Part shown: positions 23,704 through 35,905 of the stretch, one piece after another
How the letters are laid out: each line of letters begins with the position of its first letter
Numbering within the stretch: the stretch's first letter is position 1
Assembly: GCA_037962975.1 (NCBI GenBank)
Contig: CM075675.1
Span: forward strand, 46,050,501-46,114,500
DNA: 64,000 nt
From: Clitoria ternatea
Taxonomy: Eukaryota; Streptophyta; Magnoliopsida; Fabales; Fabaceae
Direction: 5' to 3'
The notes under the pieces: model-generated
Seen by the model: only the letters and a program-made list of their open reading frames with translations
What the model was told of the DNA's origin: nothing
Databases searched by the model: none
Position numbers and translations under genes: made by a program

Positions 23704-26700
23704 TGTAACATCCTGCTTTAATAGTAGTTTAATTATGTAATTTATGAAGTATGGAAGGTCTGTAAGTGTTGATCAATGAATAAAACACTCTATGGATGGC
23801 TTTTAATGCTCCAAAAGTTTTATTTTTGGGTATAATTCTAGAATTTATATAGATCCTTATTGATAAGGCCTAATTTTCCGAGTGAAAATGCCTTAGAAAG
23901 AACTGTCCGAGTGAGAAAGAGACTCTGTTCCGAGTGAAAACTGCAAATTCCGAGTGACCAAAAGGAATTCCGAGTGGAAAATGGAAATACCGAGTGAAAA
24001 TTGTATTTTTCCGAGTGGAACATGGTCAAGAGGACTTATTCCGAGTGACATTTTGTCTCAGAGACTCACTGCTGAGTCAAACATCTCAGGAAGACTCAAT
24101 TCCGAGTCAAGTACTTCAAATAACTTATTTCCGAGCTAATTATTCCTGAGTGACTCGTTTTCGAGTCAAACACCCCAGAAAGACTCATTCCTGAGTCAAG
24201 CTTCTTCCAAAGACTCGTTTCCGAGTCAATCATAATGCAATACCGAATGAAAGTTCTACCGAGCAAAAACCCAAGAATTGGGAATCAGTTTTAATAAATT
24301 TACCGAGTAAACAGTCGAGTGGAATAACTCAGTTTGGAGATGAATTACCGAGCAACGACTGACCTAATGTTGAGTCCTCTTTGGCAATGAAAACTGAGTG
24401 AATAATGAGCAATAAGGATTACCTTGCCGAGTAGAAAACCTGAGTGTTGGAGTCGAACTCAGAGGAATACCTCCGAGTATAAAAAGAATGAGGTGTTTCT
24501 GAAAGAGGAATCAGAATTGTGTAACATACCGAGTGAAGCTTATGCATATTGTCCTTTTCCGAGTAGTGAAAACCTTAGAGGATTCCGAATGAAGAACAAT
24601 TCAAGGGCTTCTGCCAAGTGAAAACCTGGGAGCATTGAGTCGGTCTGAGACGACTTGACCGGGTGAAAGGATGAAGGAAGAGGAGTCGGTTTTAATTAAA
24701 TTACCGAGTGGATAATTGAGTGGAATGAGTCGGCTTAATAATGATTTGAAATGGCCGAGTGGAAAACAGAGAAGAACTCACTCGGTTTCAGGGAGAATAT
24801 GCTGAGTGAGATATTTTATAAGTAAGTCCGAGTGAGGAAACTCCGACTGTCACCTCCAAGGAAGAGAAAACAGACTGAGAGTTTCAAATAGAACCAATTC
24901 CGAGTGAATAATAGGTGAAGACTCGGTTTCAGGAGTTTCTACCGAGTGGATTAAGATGTTGAAGTAAAAACCGAGTGAATGAAGGATCGGTTTTGGGGAG
25001 GGAGAGTGTCTGGCTCAAGCGAGTCGGATTCCGCTGGAGCGAGAGGACTCGGTTTCCCTTCTTCTTCACACGTCTGGAGGAATTCCAGTCGGTTTATAGG
25101 CTAATCGAGTGGAATTCCAGTCGGTTTTCAGTGCCAGGAGTAACTTTTGACTCCTTTCTTGTCTCTTATGCAATTTTTAATGCAACCAAAACCATTATTA
25201 CTCACCCTAGTGGGTGGACGGCCAGAAGTGGACCATTATAAGCCACTTTCTTATTTTTTTTATCCTCCATTATCTCCACTAACAGCACTAAACATCCACT
25301 AATGGAAAAGCTATTTCCCACTTGTTTTGCATTATTAACTCTGCCTTTTGCTAAGACCTGAACGCATTAGAACAAAGCTAGTGAACTATCCTTACCTTGA
25401 TTTCCCTCCTTCCTCAATACTCCTTCGAATAGAAGCCAGGACAGCAAGAGGCCATTTTCAGTCGGCAAACCAAGTAAGAGGGGACAGGGTTGTGAATGAT
25501 TATGAAATGGGTAGAATAGTATGTTGTCCTAGGATTCCAGTTTTATTTTTGTATCTTGTTGCTCAGTTTTGAGATTGTAAACGTGTGATTTTGACTCTGA
25601 CTTCTTCATGAAAGTTGTAGATATTTTTGTTATCTAAATTTTGAGACCTGAATCAATTAAGTTGAATATGTATAGCAAAAGTTATAGCCAAAATACTATA
25701 ACATGTTCGAGTGGAATATTTGTTCTATGATCTGTGTATATATTGATATTCTGGGAATTTTACAAGCATAATCAGCCTTTGATGTCTTCACGAAAGTTGT
25801 ATATAATTGTGTTATGGATCTGTAGAAAGTGGTTTCAAGTCAAAATGATTTTTTTATCCTGAGTTATGCCTAAAATACTGAAGTATGTCCAAGCTGTAAA
25901 TCTGTTAACTTGAGATACGAACTTTATTTTTAAAACTGGGAATTTTATGGTGAGAATTAGTGATCAGTGTCTTCATGAAAGTTATAGATATTTTTATTAT
26001 GTGAAATTTGAGACCTGAATTGACTGATTTGAGTATGTGTAGCAAACGTTATAGTCAAAATACTACAGCATGTCCGAGTGGAATATTTATCCCATGTTTT
26101 GTGTATATATTAATATGCTGGGACTTGTACGTATATAATCAGCCTTTGATGTCTTTATGAAAGTTGTAGGTATTTATGTTATGGATCTATATACAGTGGT
26201 TTCAAGTCAAAATGATTTTTGTAGCTCTAGTTATGCCTAAAATACTGAAGTATGTACAAGCTGTAAATCTGTTAACTATGAAATCCAAATCTTATTTTCA
26301 AAACTGGGAATTTTGTAGTGTGAATTAGTGGTTAGTGTCTTCATGAAAGTTGTAGATAATTATATTAAGAGTAATTTAGGACTGGTCTCATGTCAAAACT
26401 AATTTTGTAACTCCAGAAACGTTGAAAATACTATATATGTACGTTTTGAAAGCTCATCTGGAGGCAGTGTTGTATTTTGTGGATAAATGGTATTTCTGCT
26501 TAGAATTTGAATTTATGATCTTCATGAAAGTTGTAGATATTTGTGTTAAGAATAATTTAGAACTGGTTTTATGCCAAAATTGTTTTTGTAGCTCCAGAAA
26601 CGTTAAAAATACTAATCTATGTACATTTTAAAAATCCTCTTTGAGGCAGTTTTGTATTCTGTGAATAAGTGATGGTTCTGTTTAGAATTTGAATTTATGG

Positions 26701-27938
26701 TCTTCATAAAAGTTGTAGATATTTATGTTATCGAGCTATAGAAAGTGGAATCACATAAAAAGGATTTGATTTGCTCATGTTATGACTGTTTTACTAACGT
26801 ATGTCGCTGTTTGGAAATGCTGAAATTTGCTTATAATGGTTATTATGGATAAAAATGATATTTTTCTCTATGGGTAATGATTTATTATTGAATTCTTGAG
26901 TGATTATGAATTATTATGAATGTTGTTGAGTATCATACAGTTTGTATATTGTGGTAGTGAATAATTATGAATAACGAAATTAATTTATATGTACATGAAT
27001 GCCTTGTGGTTATTGACATATGTGGTTGAAACAGTAAATCCATGATTTTGTGAATTATTATGTGTATTGTGTCCCGTGAGGACTTGTATTATCCAAGAGG
27101 TTTTGGAAATGTGGATATCATGGTATGTTAAATGGTAATAAGAATTAAAGGCATTCATGCATCATAAGCATTTGGACGCACCATGGAATTTAGGGGTTCC
27201 ATGATTGCCTACCCTGGTGGGGGGTTACTCTATGATGAGTTTAAGCCCTATTTTCACAAGAACCATGGAAGTGTAGGGATCCATAGTTGTGCAAATTCCT
27301 ACTGGTATATTTATTTGTGCAGGAGCCATGAAAGTGTAGGGATTCATGGTTATGTTAATTCCTACTTGTGCACTTAATTTCACAGGAGCCATGAAAGTGT
27401 AGGGATTCATGGTTATGCTAATTCCTACTGGAGTCTTTTTGAGACTTTTTACTGCAGTATTCACACCAAACCAAATGGATCCAACATGACATCATTGGCT
27501 AATTAAAGACTCATTATATATAAATGAACTCGTCTGGCATATCCATCATATCATTATGATTTGTTGATTGTGTTTGTGCAATTTTATCTATTTTATACTT
27601 ATTCTATATTCTGTCTCACTCTTACATCAATTTTTACAGTGAATGCCACGCAGAACGAAGAGTGATGCCATGATTGATGACTATATGATATATTGCTTGG
27701 ACTTTGATTTCTACTTTAATTTAATGGGTTGTAATAAATATTACGTACTATGTACTGTTACTTCTAAATCGTTTCCGCTATGCAAATATTTCATGAATTT
27801 TATTAATCACGATTAGTATGCATGATAATATTCCGCAATTATCGAATTTTATGTGAACTCTGAGTTTAGTTTACGAATTTTAAATTGATCTTTCAAAAAC
27901 GCGAAAAATTTATTCGGAAAATTACACGGGACGTCACA
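23704..27938 (+). repeat. 3' LTR of element 3 (4235 bp)
   Basis: Starts TGTAACATCCTGC and ends GGGACGTCACA. It is collinear with the 5' LTR throughout, including the CCGAGTG array (23874-25130), the roughly 183-bp units (25590-26820) and the 63-bp repeats (27259-27430). Its TG...CA ends are intact. Confidence 0.95.
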
Positions 27939-27991
27939 ATATACTTTCATAAAGTGAGGGAAGGACTCCGATAGACATATATTATTTTATA

Positions 27992-28096
27992 TCATTCATT
28001 GTTCCTAGTGTAGGATTTCATTTTTTTCATTCATTGTACCTAGTGTAGGATTTCATTTTTTTCATTCATTGTACCTAGTGCAGGATTGTACTTAGG
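27992..28096 (+). repeat. 35-bp tandem repeat, about three copies
   Basis: TCATTCATTGTACCTAGTG followed by AGGATTTCATTTTT recurs at 27992, 28027 and 28062, the last copy partial. It lies in the noncoding 3' part of the CACTA relic. Confidence 0.85.
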
Positions 28097-28327
28097 GTTT
28101 AAGATTTTATTTTATTTCATTCATGTAAATAATATTCATTATATATAAATCATTTTCTTCATTATGTTCTTTATAGCATATTAATATTATTTCATTTGTT
28201 TTCATTAATTGGTGAATGTTGTACATAAAATAAATCGTCTAGGATATATTGTGTTTGGTTGTATAAAATTACAGATTTGGGAAATCAATAAAACAGAATC
28301 AATAAAACAGAACTTGTATTTAAAAAA

Positions 28328-28545
28328 AACATTTACATTTAAACTCGGTTATAACAATAACCAAGTTTAAATGTCAATTATGACCATAACCGAGTTTAAA
28401 TGTCAGTACTTTTAAACTCAATTCAACACCGAGTTTAAAGAAAACCTATAAACTCAGTTGGAAACCAAGTTTGTATCTATTACCACAACGGGAACAAACT
28501 CGATCACAAAAACGAGTTTAAAAGTCCAATTTAATCGAGTTTATA
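28328..28545. repeat. CACTA subterminal repeats (AAACTCGGTT / AACCGAGTTT)
   Basis: About ten copies of a 10-bp motif in both orientations, for example AAACTCGGTT, AACCGAGTTT, AAACTCAGTT, AACCAAGTTT and AATCGAGTTT. In En/Spm elements such repeats near the ends bind the element's own DNA-binding protein; that role here is inferred from family knowledge. Confidence 0.65.
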
Positions 28546-28613
28546 TCTCTTTCTCCACCAATAATATCGGTGCTCTTATAGTCTCAAATTATCATAAAAG
28601 TGGTTTCTTCTAG

Positions 28614-29758
28614 TATTTTTAGATGCAAAATCATTAATGAAAATAAAACAAAAAAATATAAAAATTAGAGTTAGCATGGGATCAAACCTGAGACCTTTAG
28701 GCAAAATTCATATAACTTTACCATTAAACCATTCAAACTATATGAAAATTTTTTGATTTTTTTTTTACATAAGCTAAATATTATTTTTTTGGGCCCTCAT
28801 TTAAAATGGGTCTTAGGCCATTGCCCTTACTATCAAGGCCCAGGGTCAATTGCTATCCAATTGATATAGAACTTCATTCTCCATGTTATCAAATTGATAT
28901 AAATATATCAATAAATTAAATAGTTTATAAATGAAAATTATATAATTATCAAATTAAATAGGTTAGGAACTAAAATTATACAACTAAAAAGAAAATAGTT
29001 TGACAAAAAAAATTAAGACTAAAGTTAAACATTTAACAAAATTGAAGAATAAAAATGCTATCAAGTATATATTTTTTTAATATTAAGTAAATGGATAATA
29101 TATTACACGTATCATTTTAAGTGTAACGTACCGTGTTATGTCGTTGTATGTCAATTGTCTAAAAGGTTTATAAAAATTAGAGTTTATTAATGGGACTTAA
29201 GCTCAATATGCTTAGGGTAGGTAGGTGACAAAATTCTCTTTTAACAAGATTGAATGTATTTGTATTTTCTAATATATTAACTTAAACTAAAACTTATGCT
29301 AAATTAAAAGTGATGGTGATGATATATATCTTGAATCCTAATTTAATTTTGTTAATCATCTCATAATGTAAGAAAAATCTCACAATTATAAATTGTGATG
29401 AAGAATAAGTGATCGTTTTTAATTTCTTTAATCTAATAAGGACTAGAACATAATTTAAAATATTTTAAATAATTGAATAATCAAGAATCATCATAATGGT
29501 TATAATATAAATATATAATTTTTCTTTAAAAGTAATGGATGAAGATTTTACTCTATATATAGCAATATTTTAAACTGTGACATAAAACAAAAAGAAAATT
29601 GTAGCGTGTGTTAATCATTTTTAAGATGTGTCTTTCGTAGTTACTCTTCATAAGTTTTTATACATCTACATCATAAATACTAACCATGCAACCCAAGAAT
29701 CACTTTACTAGTGAGGTGATTCCAGTACTTATTAGTGTTCTCTTTTAGCCAAAAGAGT
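28614..29758. other. AT-rich intergenic region, no gene seen
   Basis: No coding signal. A tRNA-like stretch at about 28676-28747 is listed separately. AATAAG on the minus strand (plus 29727-29732) is a possible poly(A) signal for the reductase gene. Confidence 0.5.
28676..28747 (-). other. tRNA-like sequence, probably TE-derived
   Basis: On the minus strand it contains an A-box-like GGTTTAATGGTAAA and, 40 bases on, a B-box-like GGTTTGATCCC, the spacing of a tRNA gene. I could not fold a full cloverleaf, so it is more likely a SINE or tRNA relic than a working tRNA. Confidence 0.3.
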
Positions 29759-31069
29759 TCAGGTGTTATTGGCTTGTAGTGTCAAGGTGAATGCTTGCAA
29801 GGATAAGAGCATCTCTTTAAGCTTGTCTTTGGTTTCAGAATGAAGTAAGTCACCATTGGTGTTGAACTTTCCAGGTGGTCGATGTGCATTGAGGTAGAAC
29901 TCAGGTTTGTTGATGAAATGGAGACCAAGAAAGACCCCAATTTGGCGGAGATGAAACTGAGCCCTTCTTCCACCCCCAACAGCACTCACAGCTGCAGCAC
30001 CTTTCCCACCCCACACATTTGGAGGCCTTGATCCCCAATCTAATGCATTCTTCAATGCTGCTATAATTTGTCACACAAATGGACCAATTCAATAACAAAT
30101 TTATCAAAATTACCATCAATAAACTACATTTGCAGCTGCAACCAAATTGACACAATGTAATAAGTTATGGTTGTCTTTGTCGGAGATGACAATTATGTTC
30201 GAATCAGAGATAAATGTATCATTTATGATAGATTAAGACACCGTTTGATTGCAAACGCAGATCACTTAAACTAAATATAGAAAAAAAAAATTATCCAACA
30301 GTCAAGTTTTAAGTATCTCAAACGACGTAAAGACTTTAAATTTCTCTTTTTTTCTAACCCACGTTTCCGACCCTATGTTAATGAGATTTGTTTTTACCTG
30401 AAATCTTAAAAAGGAAATAAATAGAAATTGGGTGTGATTAAGAGGGGTGAACATTTCGGGTGGATTTGGAAAGGGGATGCATCGGCTTATAAATTAATTC
30501 TACACCATTATAATATTGAGAACAAATTACCCATCGCAGTAAAAACTACAAAGTTAGCAATGAAAAGAAAAGAAACTCACGAGTGATGGAATAGTTGTAG
30601 TCAGGAGAAGCAAAGAGACAAGAATCAGCTTCCAGAACCTTCTGACGGAAGGCTTCCACTTGCGGCGGATACCTGCCATCCACTTCAAGATCAGCGTTGA
30701 GCATCGGCAACTCCGATATCTCGATGTACTCCACGTGGACGCCCTCCATTTGCTCCTTCGCCAGCTCTATCGCTGCATCCATCAGAAAATTGTACTGTAA
30801 GTATAAGATAAGATAAATAGTTTGTGTTTAATTATACTTATTTCTACGATAAGTTGAACATAGTAATTCTTGATAAATTTTTGAATTCTTATTAGAAAAT
30901 TCCAACCTAAACAATTGGAATGTGAATTACCAGCACGTATGAGGCCTCTGTTGTAGGAAGCTGTGCGCAGAGAGCCACAAATAGCGGCCACTTTAATGAA
31001 AGGTTTCGTTTCATCTTCTCCGCTTTCCCCATCATCGCGGCTTCTCTTACTTCTGGAACCCACAACCAT
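29759..31069 (-). CDS. NQR: NADPH:quinone oxidoreductase / NADPH-dependent FMN reductase family
   Basis: Flavodoxin-like FMN enzyme that reduces quinones with NAD(P)H in the cytosol. The model has three exons on the minus strand: 30931-31069, 30581-30772 and 29759-30060. Introns 30773-30930 and 30061-30580 have GT...AG ends, and phases join without a stop to give 210 aa. Landmarks are the N-terminal FMN loop CGSLRTASYN, SPDYNYSIT in the second exon, then ALKNALDWGSRPPNVW and HLRQIGVFLGLHFINKPEFYLNA. Length fits the plant family (about 195-200 aa) plus a polar N-terminal extension. I chose the ATG at 31069 (CCATGG context) over an in-frame ATG at 31087. The glycine-rich loop before HLRQ is about two or three residues shorter than in the Arabidopsis enzyme as I recall it. 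It looks intact. Confidence 0.85.
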
Positions 31070-31087
31070 GGCATAACACAGCAACAA

Positions 31088-31443
31088 AATATTCGGAATA
31101 CGTGATCTCAGAGGGATTTTTTTTTTCTTTAATTCAATAATTTGTGAGCCTTCTGCAAATATGTTTTAAGGATAGAATCGGTGTTGGGGAATCAAAAAAG
31201 TCGTTTCACGTGTGCAACGACCAAGTCAACATCTCTAACTCAGCGTACGCCTTTCTTTTGGTATATGATTTAGAGAATAATCTTATTATACCGTAAAGGT
31301 TAACTTACCTCCGCCGTCACCTTACCAAACCGCCATGATGTCAGGGTCCACAACCAACCAAAAAAGAAAGGATATTTCCCTTTTAAGAATAGGAAAATCA
31401 TGATCCAACCATAATAGACGCAAAACATAACGAAGAATTTATA
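31088..31443. promoter_or_regulatory. Upstream region of the quinone reductase gene
   Basis: The interval between the reductase start and MULE 1. It should hold the minus-strand promoter and 5' UTR. No clear TATA box or other site could be assigned. Confidence 0.3.
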
Positions 31444-31999
31444 GGTTTTTTTTTTATTATTAGTGCACGGGGCAAAAATATTTACCCTTATGGGGTTGTT
31501 TTGGAAAATATTGCATGTCTAGGATAATTATGTGTCATGTTGTATGGGCAACTTAGGTGTCCTATTTGTGTCAGACAACACGCTCAGAATGCAACACGTG
31601 TCTATGTTGCCTAACCAAAGAACAACACACATGTGGGACATGAGCTAGACGACACAATTTGGGTGGTGCACACAGTGTAGGCACCATATCAATGGGTAGT
31701 GCACGTGACCTAGGCACCACATGAATGGGTGGTGCACTCCATGTAGTCACCACACATACAACTCTCGCAAACACTCATCACGCCCTCTTATTATAAATAC
31801 ATAGTTTTCAAAGAATTTTAAAAATAGTTAGGGGAGTTTAAAGAATTGATTATAGGGATTTTAAAATTTTCAACGTCAGATGAGGATTCTGATTACAATC
31901 TACCTTTTGAATAAACAATAGTGACTCATGTAATGATGACCAGTTGTTGATGGAAAATTTAGATAGTGACGATGTTGCTGGTTAGGGAGCTCTATTAAG

Positions 32000-32525
32000 A
32001 ATTGGTGGATCATTTAACATGATATTTACTTAACTAATTGGTAAATATTAATAGTAAACCTTATTACATTTGAAAGTTCATATATGTATTTTGAAATTAT
32101 ACTTGGTACCCATGTATTTAGTTTACTTAACATAGGTATTGTTGAGACTCTGTTTTGGAACATTACACCACATTATCAAAATGTTAATTTGGAGCATGCA
32201 AATCAAAAAATGGAGTTTGATGATGGAACTAGTTGGAATATTGGGGATGAATTGTATGTGGAGTTACAATTTGAAAGCAAAAGTAAAATACAAAATACAC
32301 TAAAACAAATTCCATGAAATTGCATCAATCATATATTGTTGTAGAGTCAAAGTCAAATAAGTTTGTTGTGAAGTGTTCGAATGAAGTTAGTGGATATAGT
32401 TGGTGAATACGTGCAATTCTGTCTAAAAAATCATTGAAGTAGGTTATAAGTCAATATGGTGACCCACATAGTTGCGTTAAGGTAACCTTTTCACAAGATC
32501 ATAAGGTTGCCAAGTGAACTACAAA
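32000..32525 (+). pseudogene. MuDR transposase N-terminal domain relic
   Basis: Broken plus-strand reading contains MEFDDGTSWNIGDELYVELQF (32212 on, only the first few residues recognisable), then ESKSNKFVVKCSNEV-like and SQYGDPHSC-like segments (about 32345-32490). This is the order of the plant MuDR N-terminal DNA-binding domain, in which the target-binding region is followed by a short Cys/His motif. There are several stops and shifts. The DDE transposase core that should follow is missing. Confidence 0.5.
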
Positions 32526-32599
32526 AAAAGTGCCTAATGCTTGGAACAACATAACATATCAATATTGATTATAAGCACGTTCAACAAAAAAAATTCTGA

Positions 32600-33523
32600 A
32601 ACACTAGGAATAAATACATACCTTATTTTTTTCAAACCATCAAACTGAGCTATGTAGTAGTCCAGTTGATACCCAAATTACTTGTTACCGTCCGACTTTA
32701 CCCATCTACTAGCATAAGAATTATTAGCTTCCCTAGTATCTGGCCAGGGTAGGGCAATATGTGGGATTCGCTACCAAGCCCACAACTACCCCAACATAGT
32801 CAGCCCTCAAATATCTTTCTATACAAAGTCAATTGCGGCACACAATAGTCTGTATAGGTAAACCAAAGTCGTTGCACCCCATGCATACTAACTACATCTA
32901 TCAAGATCCTCAAGCAAATATAGGTATCTTAGTGGCACTCTACTTGATAATTGATCAGAAAATATACACCCACCAATCAACCTTAGAATGTATGCACGAG
33001 AAAATCTCTCAACTGCTTCATCACTACCCAGATGATCTTGGATGTTTTCAAAATTATCTTGAAACTAAGACAACCTCAAATACTGTCTGTGCATCACGTT
33101 ACGAGGTGGTCGTTTACCCAGTTGTTCTTCCACGTATCTTTGCCAATCTTCACAACCAGTTTGGGTTACAACACGTCCATCAATGTTTAGTCCAACCAGG
33201 ATAGCCATATCCTAGAGAGTAATGGTGCACTCCCCAACCGGTAGATGAAACGTATGTGTCCCCAGCCTCCATCTCTCAACCAATGTAGATATCAACTCTG
33301 AAGACACGAGGAAATGTGCAACTTTCGTAAACTTATAGAAGCTCGCCCTTCGTAAATGAGGTATGATTGCTTCTGGTATTTCATTCCTTAAACAACCTGT
33401 TTTCCTCACTTTTAGTACACGGTCAGGTCGTCCATTCCAAACATATGTTAGAACATGTTTCTCTTGGAATCTTAACAGAGATGGATCCAATGGTCTGGGA
33501 TTTATTGGCATCTGTTGAGCCAT
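32600..33523 (-). pseudogene. Plant mobile domain (PMD, MAIN/MAIL-like) pseudogene in MULE 1
   Basis: From ATG 33523 an open run of 103 codons includes the conserved PMD opening (PHLRRASFYKF, LVERWRLGTHTFHLPVGE). The same frame continues past TAG at 33212-33214 through LVGLNIDGRVV, YILRLIGGCIFSD and LYRLLCAA segments to about 32600, broken only by further in-frame stops. Several stops sit where glutamine or tryptophan is usual. PMD proteins are host-like factors and TE-carried genes with an aminotransferase-like plant mobile domain. Being inside MULE termini and opposite in strand to the MuDR relic fits the TE-carried branch. Decayed, not functional as it stands. Confidence 0.75.
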
Positions 33524-34994
33524 TCTACATTAAACGATACATATTATTATTAAGAGTACTTCATAACATTTTATTAAATAATAACAATTAAAAATTGCCT
33601 AGCTCACTCTAAATAAATAAATATGTCACTCTAAAATAAACCCTAAATAATTATAACCCTATCTAAATTTATTAAATAAATAATACATTAAATTAATTAC
33701 TAATTTATATAATATTTAAAATTAACAATTACATAACATATTCATTACCTAATGCAAACTCTAAATAATTATTTCATTTAGTATAACTATTTCATAATAT
33801 TTAATTAAAAATATAAAATAACCTAACTGAAATTGTAATTCATTTTTTAAAATATTATTTTAAAAATTAACCAACATTTACTAATCTACCTATAATATTA
33901 CCTAAATAAAATTATATTTATAAATTCCTAAAATAAACACATTCCATCATTCACATTGACTACATCACTTAACAACAATTAATAGATTACTTAAATAAAT
34001 AATCACTAAAACATAAAAAATAACCAAATTAAAAACCTTAAAACACCCATATAAAAACATACTAAACTTTATCTTAAATAATCATTGAATAAGTAAGTTT
34101 TTTACCTCAAATAAGCATTTTGATGAGCAAAATGTGATGTTAGGACTATAGTGTCGTATTAAGGATCACAAAACGCAAGAAAAAGGATAATTTTAAGAGA
34201 CCCCTCCTCCTTGGCTTTGTCTCCACGGTGGGGACTTACATCTGCTTGAAGAAATGAGGAAGAAGATGGTGTGGTGCATACCCCACATGCACCATAGCTT
34301 TTTAATGTGTGTTCCTGTTACTTGTGTCGTCTACAAACCGTGCACCACACTGCGTATGTCTCCAAGCTAGGCACCATAAGTTGTGTGTCATCGAGGCGTA
34401 TACAACATAGCATGTGTCACCCATGCAACATATGACACCTCCACGTGGCAGCTCCCCCGCAATGTTGTCTTGGTTACATAAGACTTTAATGTCGTCTCTC
34501 ATACTGCGACATGTAAATAACTACCCCAGACATGCAATATTTTCCAAAATAACCCCATAAGTGTAAATATTTTTACCATGCACACAATTAATAATAAAAA
34601 AAGCTGAATTTATACAATAGACAACTAGCGTAATTGGTTAATCAAGACATATGAGATTTTGTAAATCCTTCACATAAAAGCATTAGTTTAACTCTTATTG
34701 AATCATGAAATATGGGATTTTGGCCAAAATAGGCCACTTTTAAAAAATATTTGCGTTTTTAGGGTTGAAAAAAAAGTATTTAGCGGTCTGGGGTGAAAGC
34801 TGTCACGTCAAGATTCAATTTCGTCTGATGGAGGGGCGATTTTGTAATTTCGTCCCATGGAAAGACGAATTTGCAGAGGGGTGTCAGAAATTCATCCCCT
34901 AAGGAGACAAATTTGGAGCCACGTGTCAGAATTCGCCTGTTGGGAAGACAAATTTAACCTCCATCTGTCAGGGGAAAATAATTGTTAAAATTGC

Positions 34995-35068
34995 CCACAT
35001 CCAGACTCGAACTTGTCACCCATAGATCACAATGTGATGCTATAACCACCAGGCCAACTGATTCTTTG
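34995..35068 (-). other. tRNA-like segment in left arm of MULE 2
   Basis: On the minus strand GGCCTGGTGGTTATAGC resembles an A box, and AAGTTCGAGTCT about 30 bases later resembles a B box. The inverted copy is in the right arm. No convincing acceptor stem is seen, so this is not called a tRNA gene. Confidence 0.4.
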
Positions 35069-35835
35069 ATGTAATTGAGGAATACTATTAAATATAATAC
35101 ATTCTATTCTTACACATATATATAAATATAAAATAAAAACTTATATAATATATATATAACATAATAAATATATACTCTATATTATAAAATATAATTTATA
35201 AATTAAACATATATTTATAATATTTTAATATAAAATATATATTTATATTTAATATATAATATATTAACATTAATTTATAATAACGTTATTATAATATATA
35301 TTAAATATATATAATTTATATATATTGTTAGTATATAAACTAACGGTAATATATTAAAATATTTTAATATAAAATATATATTTATATTTAATATTTAATA
35401 TATAATGTATACAAATTATTTATTAACATTAGTTTATATACTAACAATAATGTATATAAATTATTTATATTAAAATATATAATTTATAAATTAAATATAA
35501 ATAGATATTTTATATTATACTTTAATATAAATATATATTTTGTATTATACTTTAATATAAATATATCTATTTATATTTAATTTATAAATATATATATTAA
35601 CTTTAATATATATTTAATGTTAATATATTATATATTAAAATATTAAATATAAATATATATTTTGTATTAAAATATTATTAAGATATATTTTATAATATAT
35701 AATATATATTTAATATGTTATATATATATATTCTATATAAGTTTTTATTTTATTTTGTTTTATTTATATATATATATATATATGTAAGAAGAAAAGATAT
35801 TATATTTAATAGTATTCCCTATTTGTATCAAAAAA

Positions 35836-35905
35836 CGAATTGTCCTAGTGGTTGTGGTATCACGTTGTGATCCATGGGTCACAGGTTCAACTCCTGATTT
35901 GGGAA
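35836..35905 (+). other. tRNA-like segment in right arm of MULE 2
   Basis: GTCCTAGTGGTTGTGG (A-box-like) and CAGGTTCAACTCC (B-box-like), collinear with the left-arm copy on the opposite strand. Confidence 0.4.

Larger units (their letters stand above)
14726..27938 (+). mobile_element. Ty3/gypsy element 3, 13.2 kb with 4.2-kb LTRs
   Basis: Complete plus-strand element: LTR 14726-18958, primer site, gag-pol relic, polypurine tract, LTR 23704-27938. It is flanked by a perfect 5-bp duplication ATATA (14721-14725 and 27939-27943). The LTRs make up about two thirds of its length. They differ by roughly 2 percent by eye in the parts compared, mostly transitions, making it the oldest of the three complete gypsy insertions. 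The left LTR has lost its TG terminus (TT at 14726-14727). The element lies inside the CACTA pseudogene. Confidence 0.95.
27939..28613 (+). pseudogene. CACTA-type gene remnant and 3' terminal region
   Basis: Continues the gene broken at 14725. If the ATATA duplication is collapsed, the Ulp1-like frame runs on from before the gypsy element into the first roughly 40 bases here. Coding similarity then fades into noncoding DNA. It ends near 28613 in TTTCTTCTAGTA, close to the inverted CACTA end TTTCTTCTAGTG with a changed last base. Positions 28328-28545 carry subterminal repeats typical of CACTA elements. Confidence 0.55.
31444..34605. mobile_element. Mutator-like element (MULE) 1, 3162 bp
   Basis: Flanked by a perfect 9-bp target duplication GAATTTATA (31435-31443 and 34606-34614), the Mutator hallmark. 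The ends are inverted repeats. The clear match includes AAAAATATTTAC, CTTATGGGGTT and TTTTGGAAAATATTGCATGTCT in both arms (left about 31455-31525, right about 34520-34590), with weaker similarity further in. Near the left end, 31660-31755 holds three units of a roughly 38-bp repeat built on GGGTGGTGCAC and TAGGCACCA. Inside are a MuDR N-terminal-domain relic (plus strand) and a plant mobile domain relic (minus strand). No transposase catalytic core is seen, so it needs help to move. Confidence 0.85.

Noticed and set aside
34995..35905. True tRNA genes in MULE 2
   Set aside because: Only A- and B-box-like words are seen. Acceptor stems do not pair and both copies are inside transposon arms.
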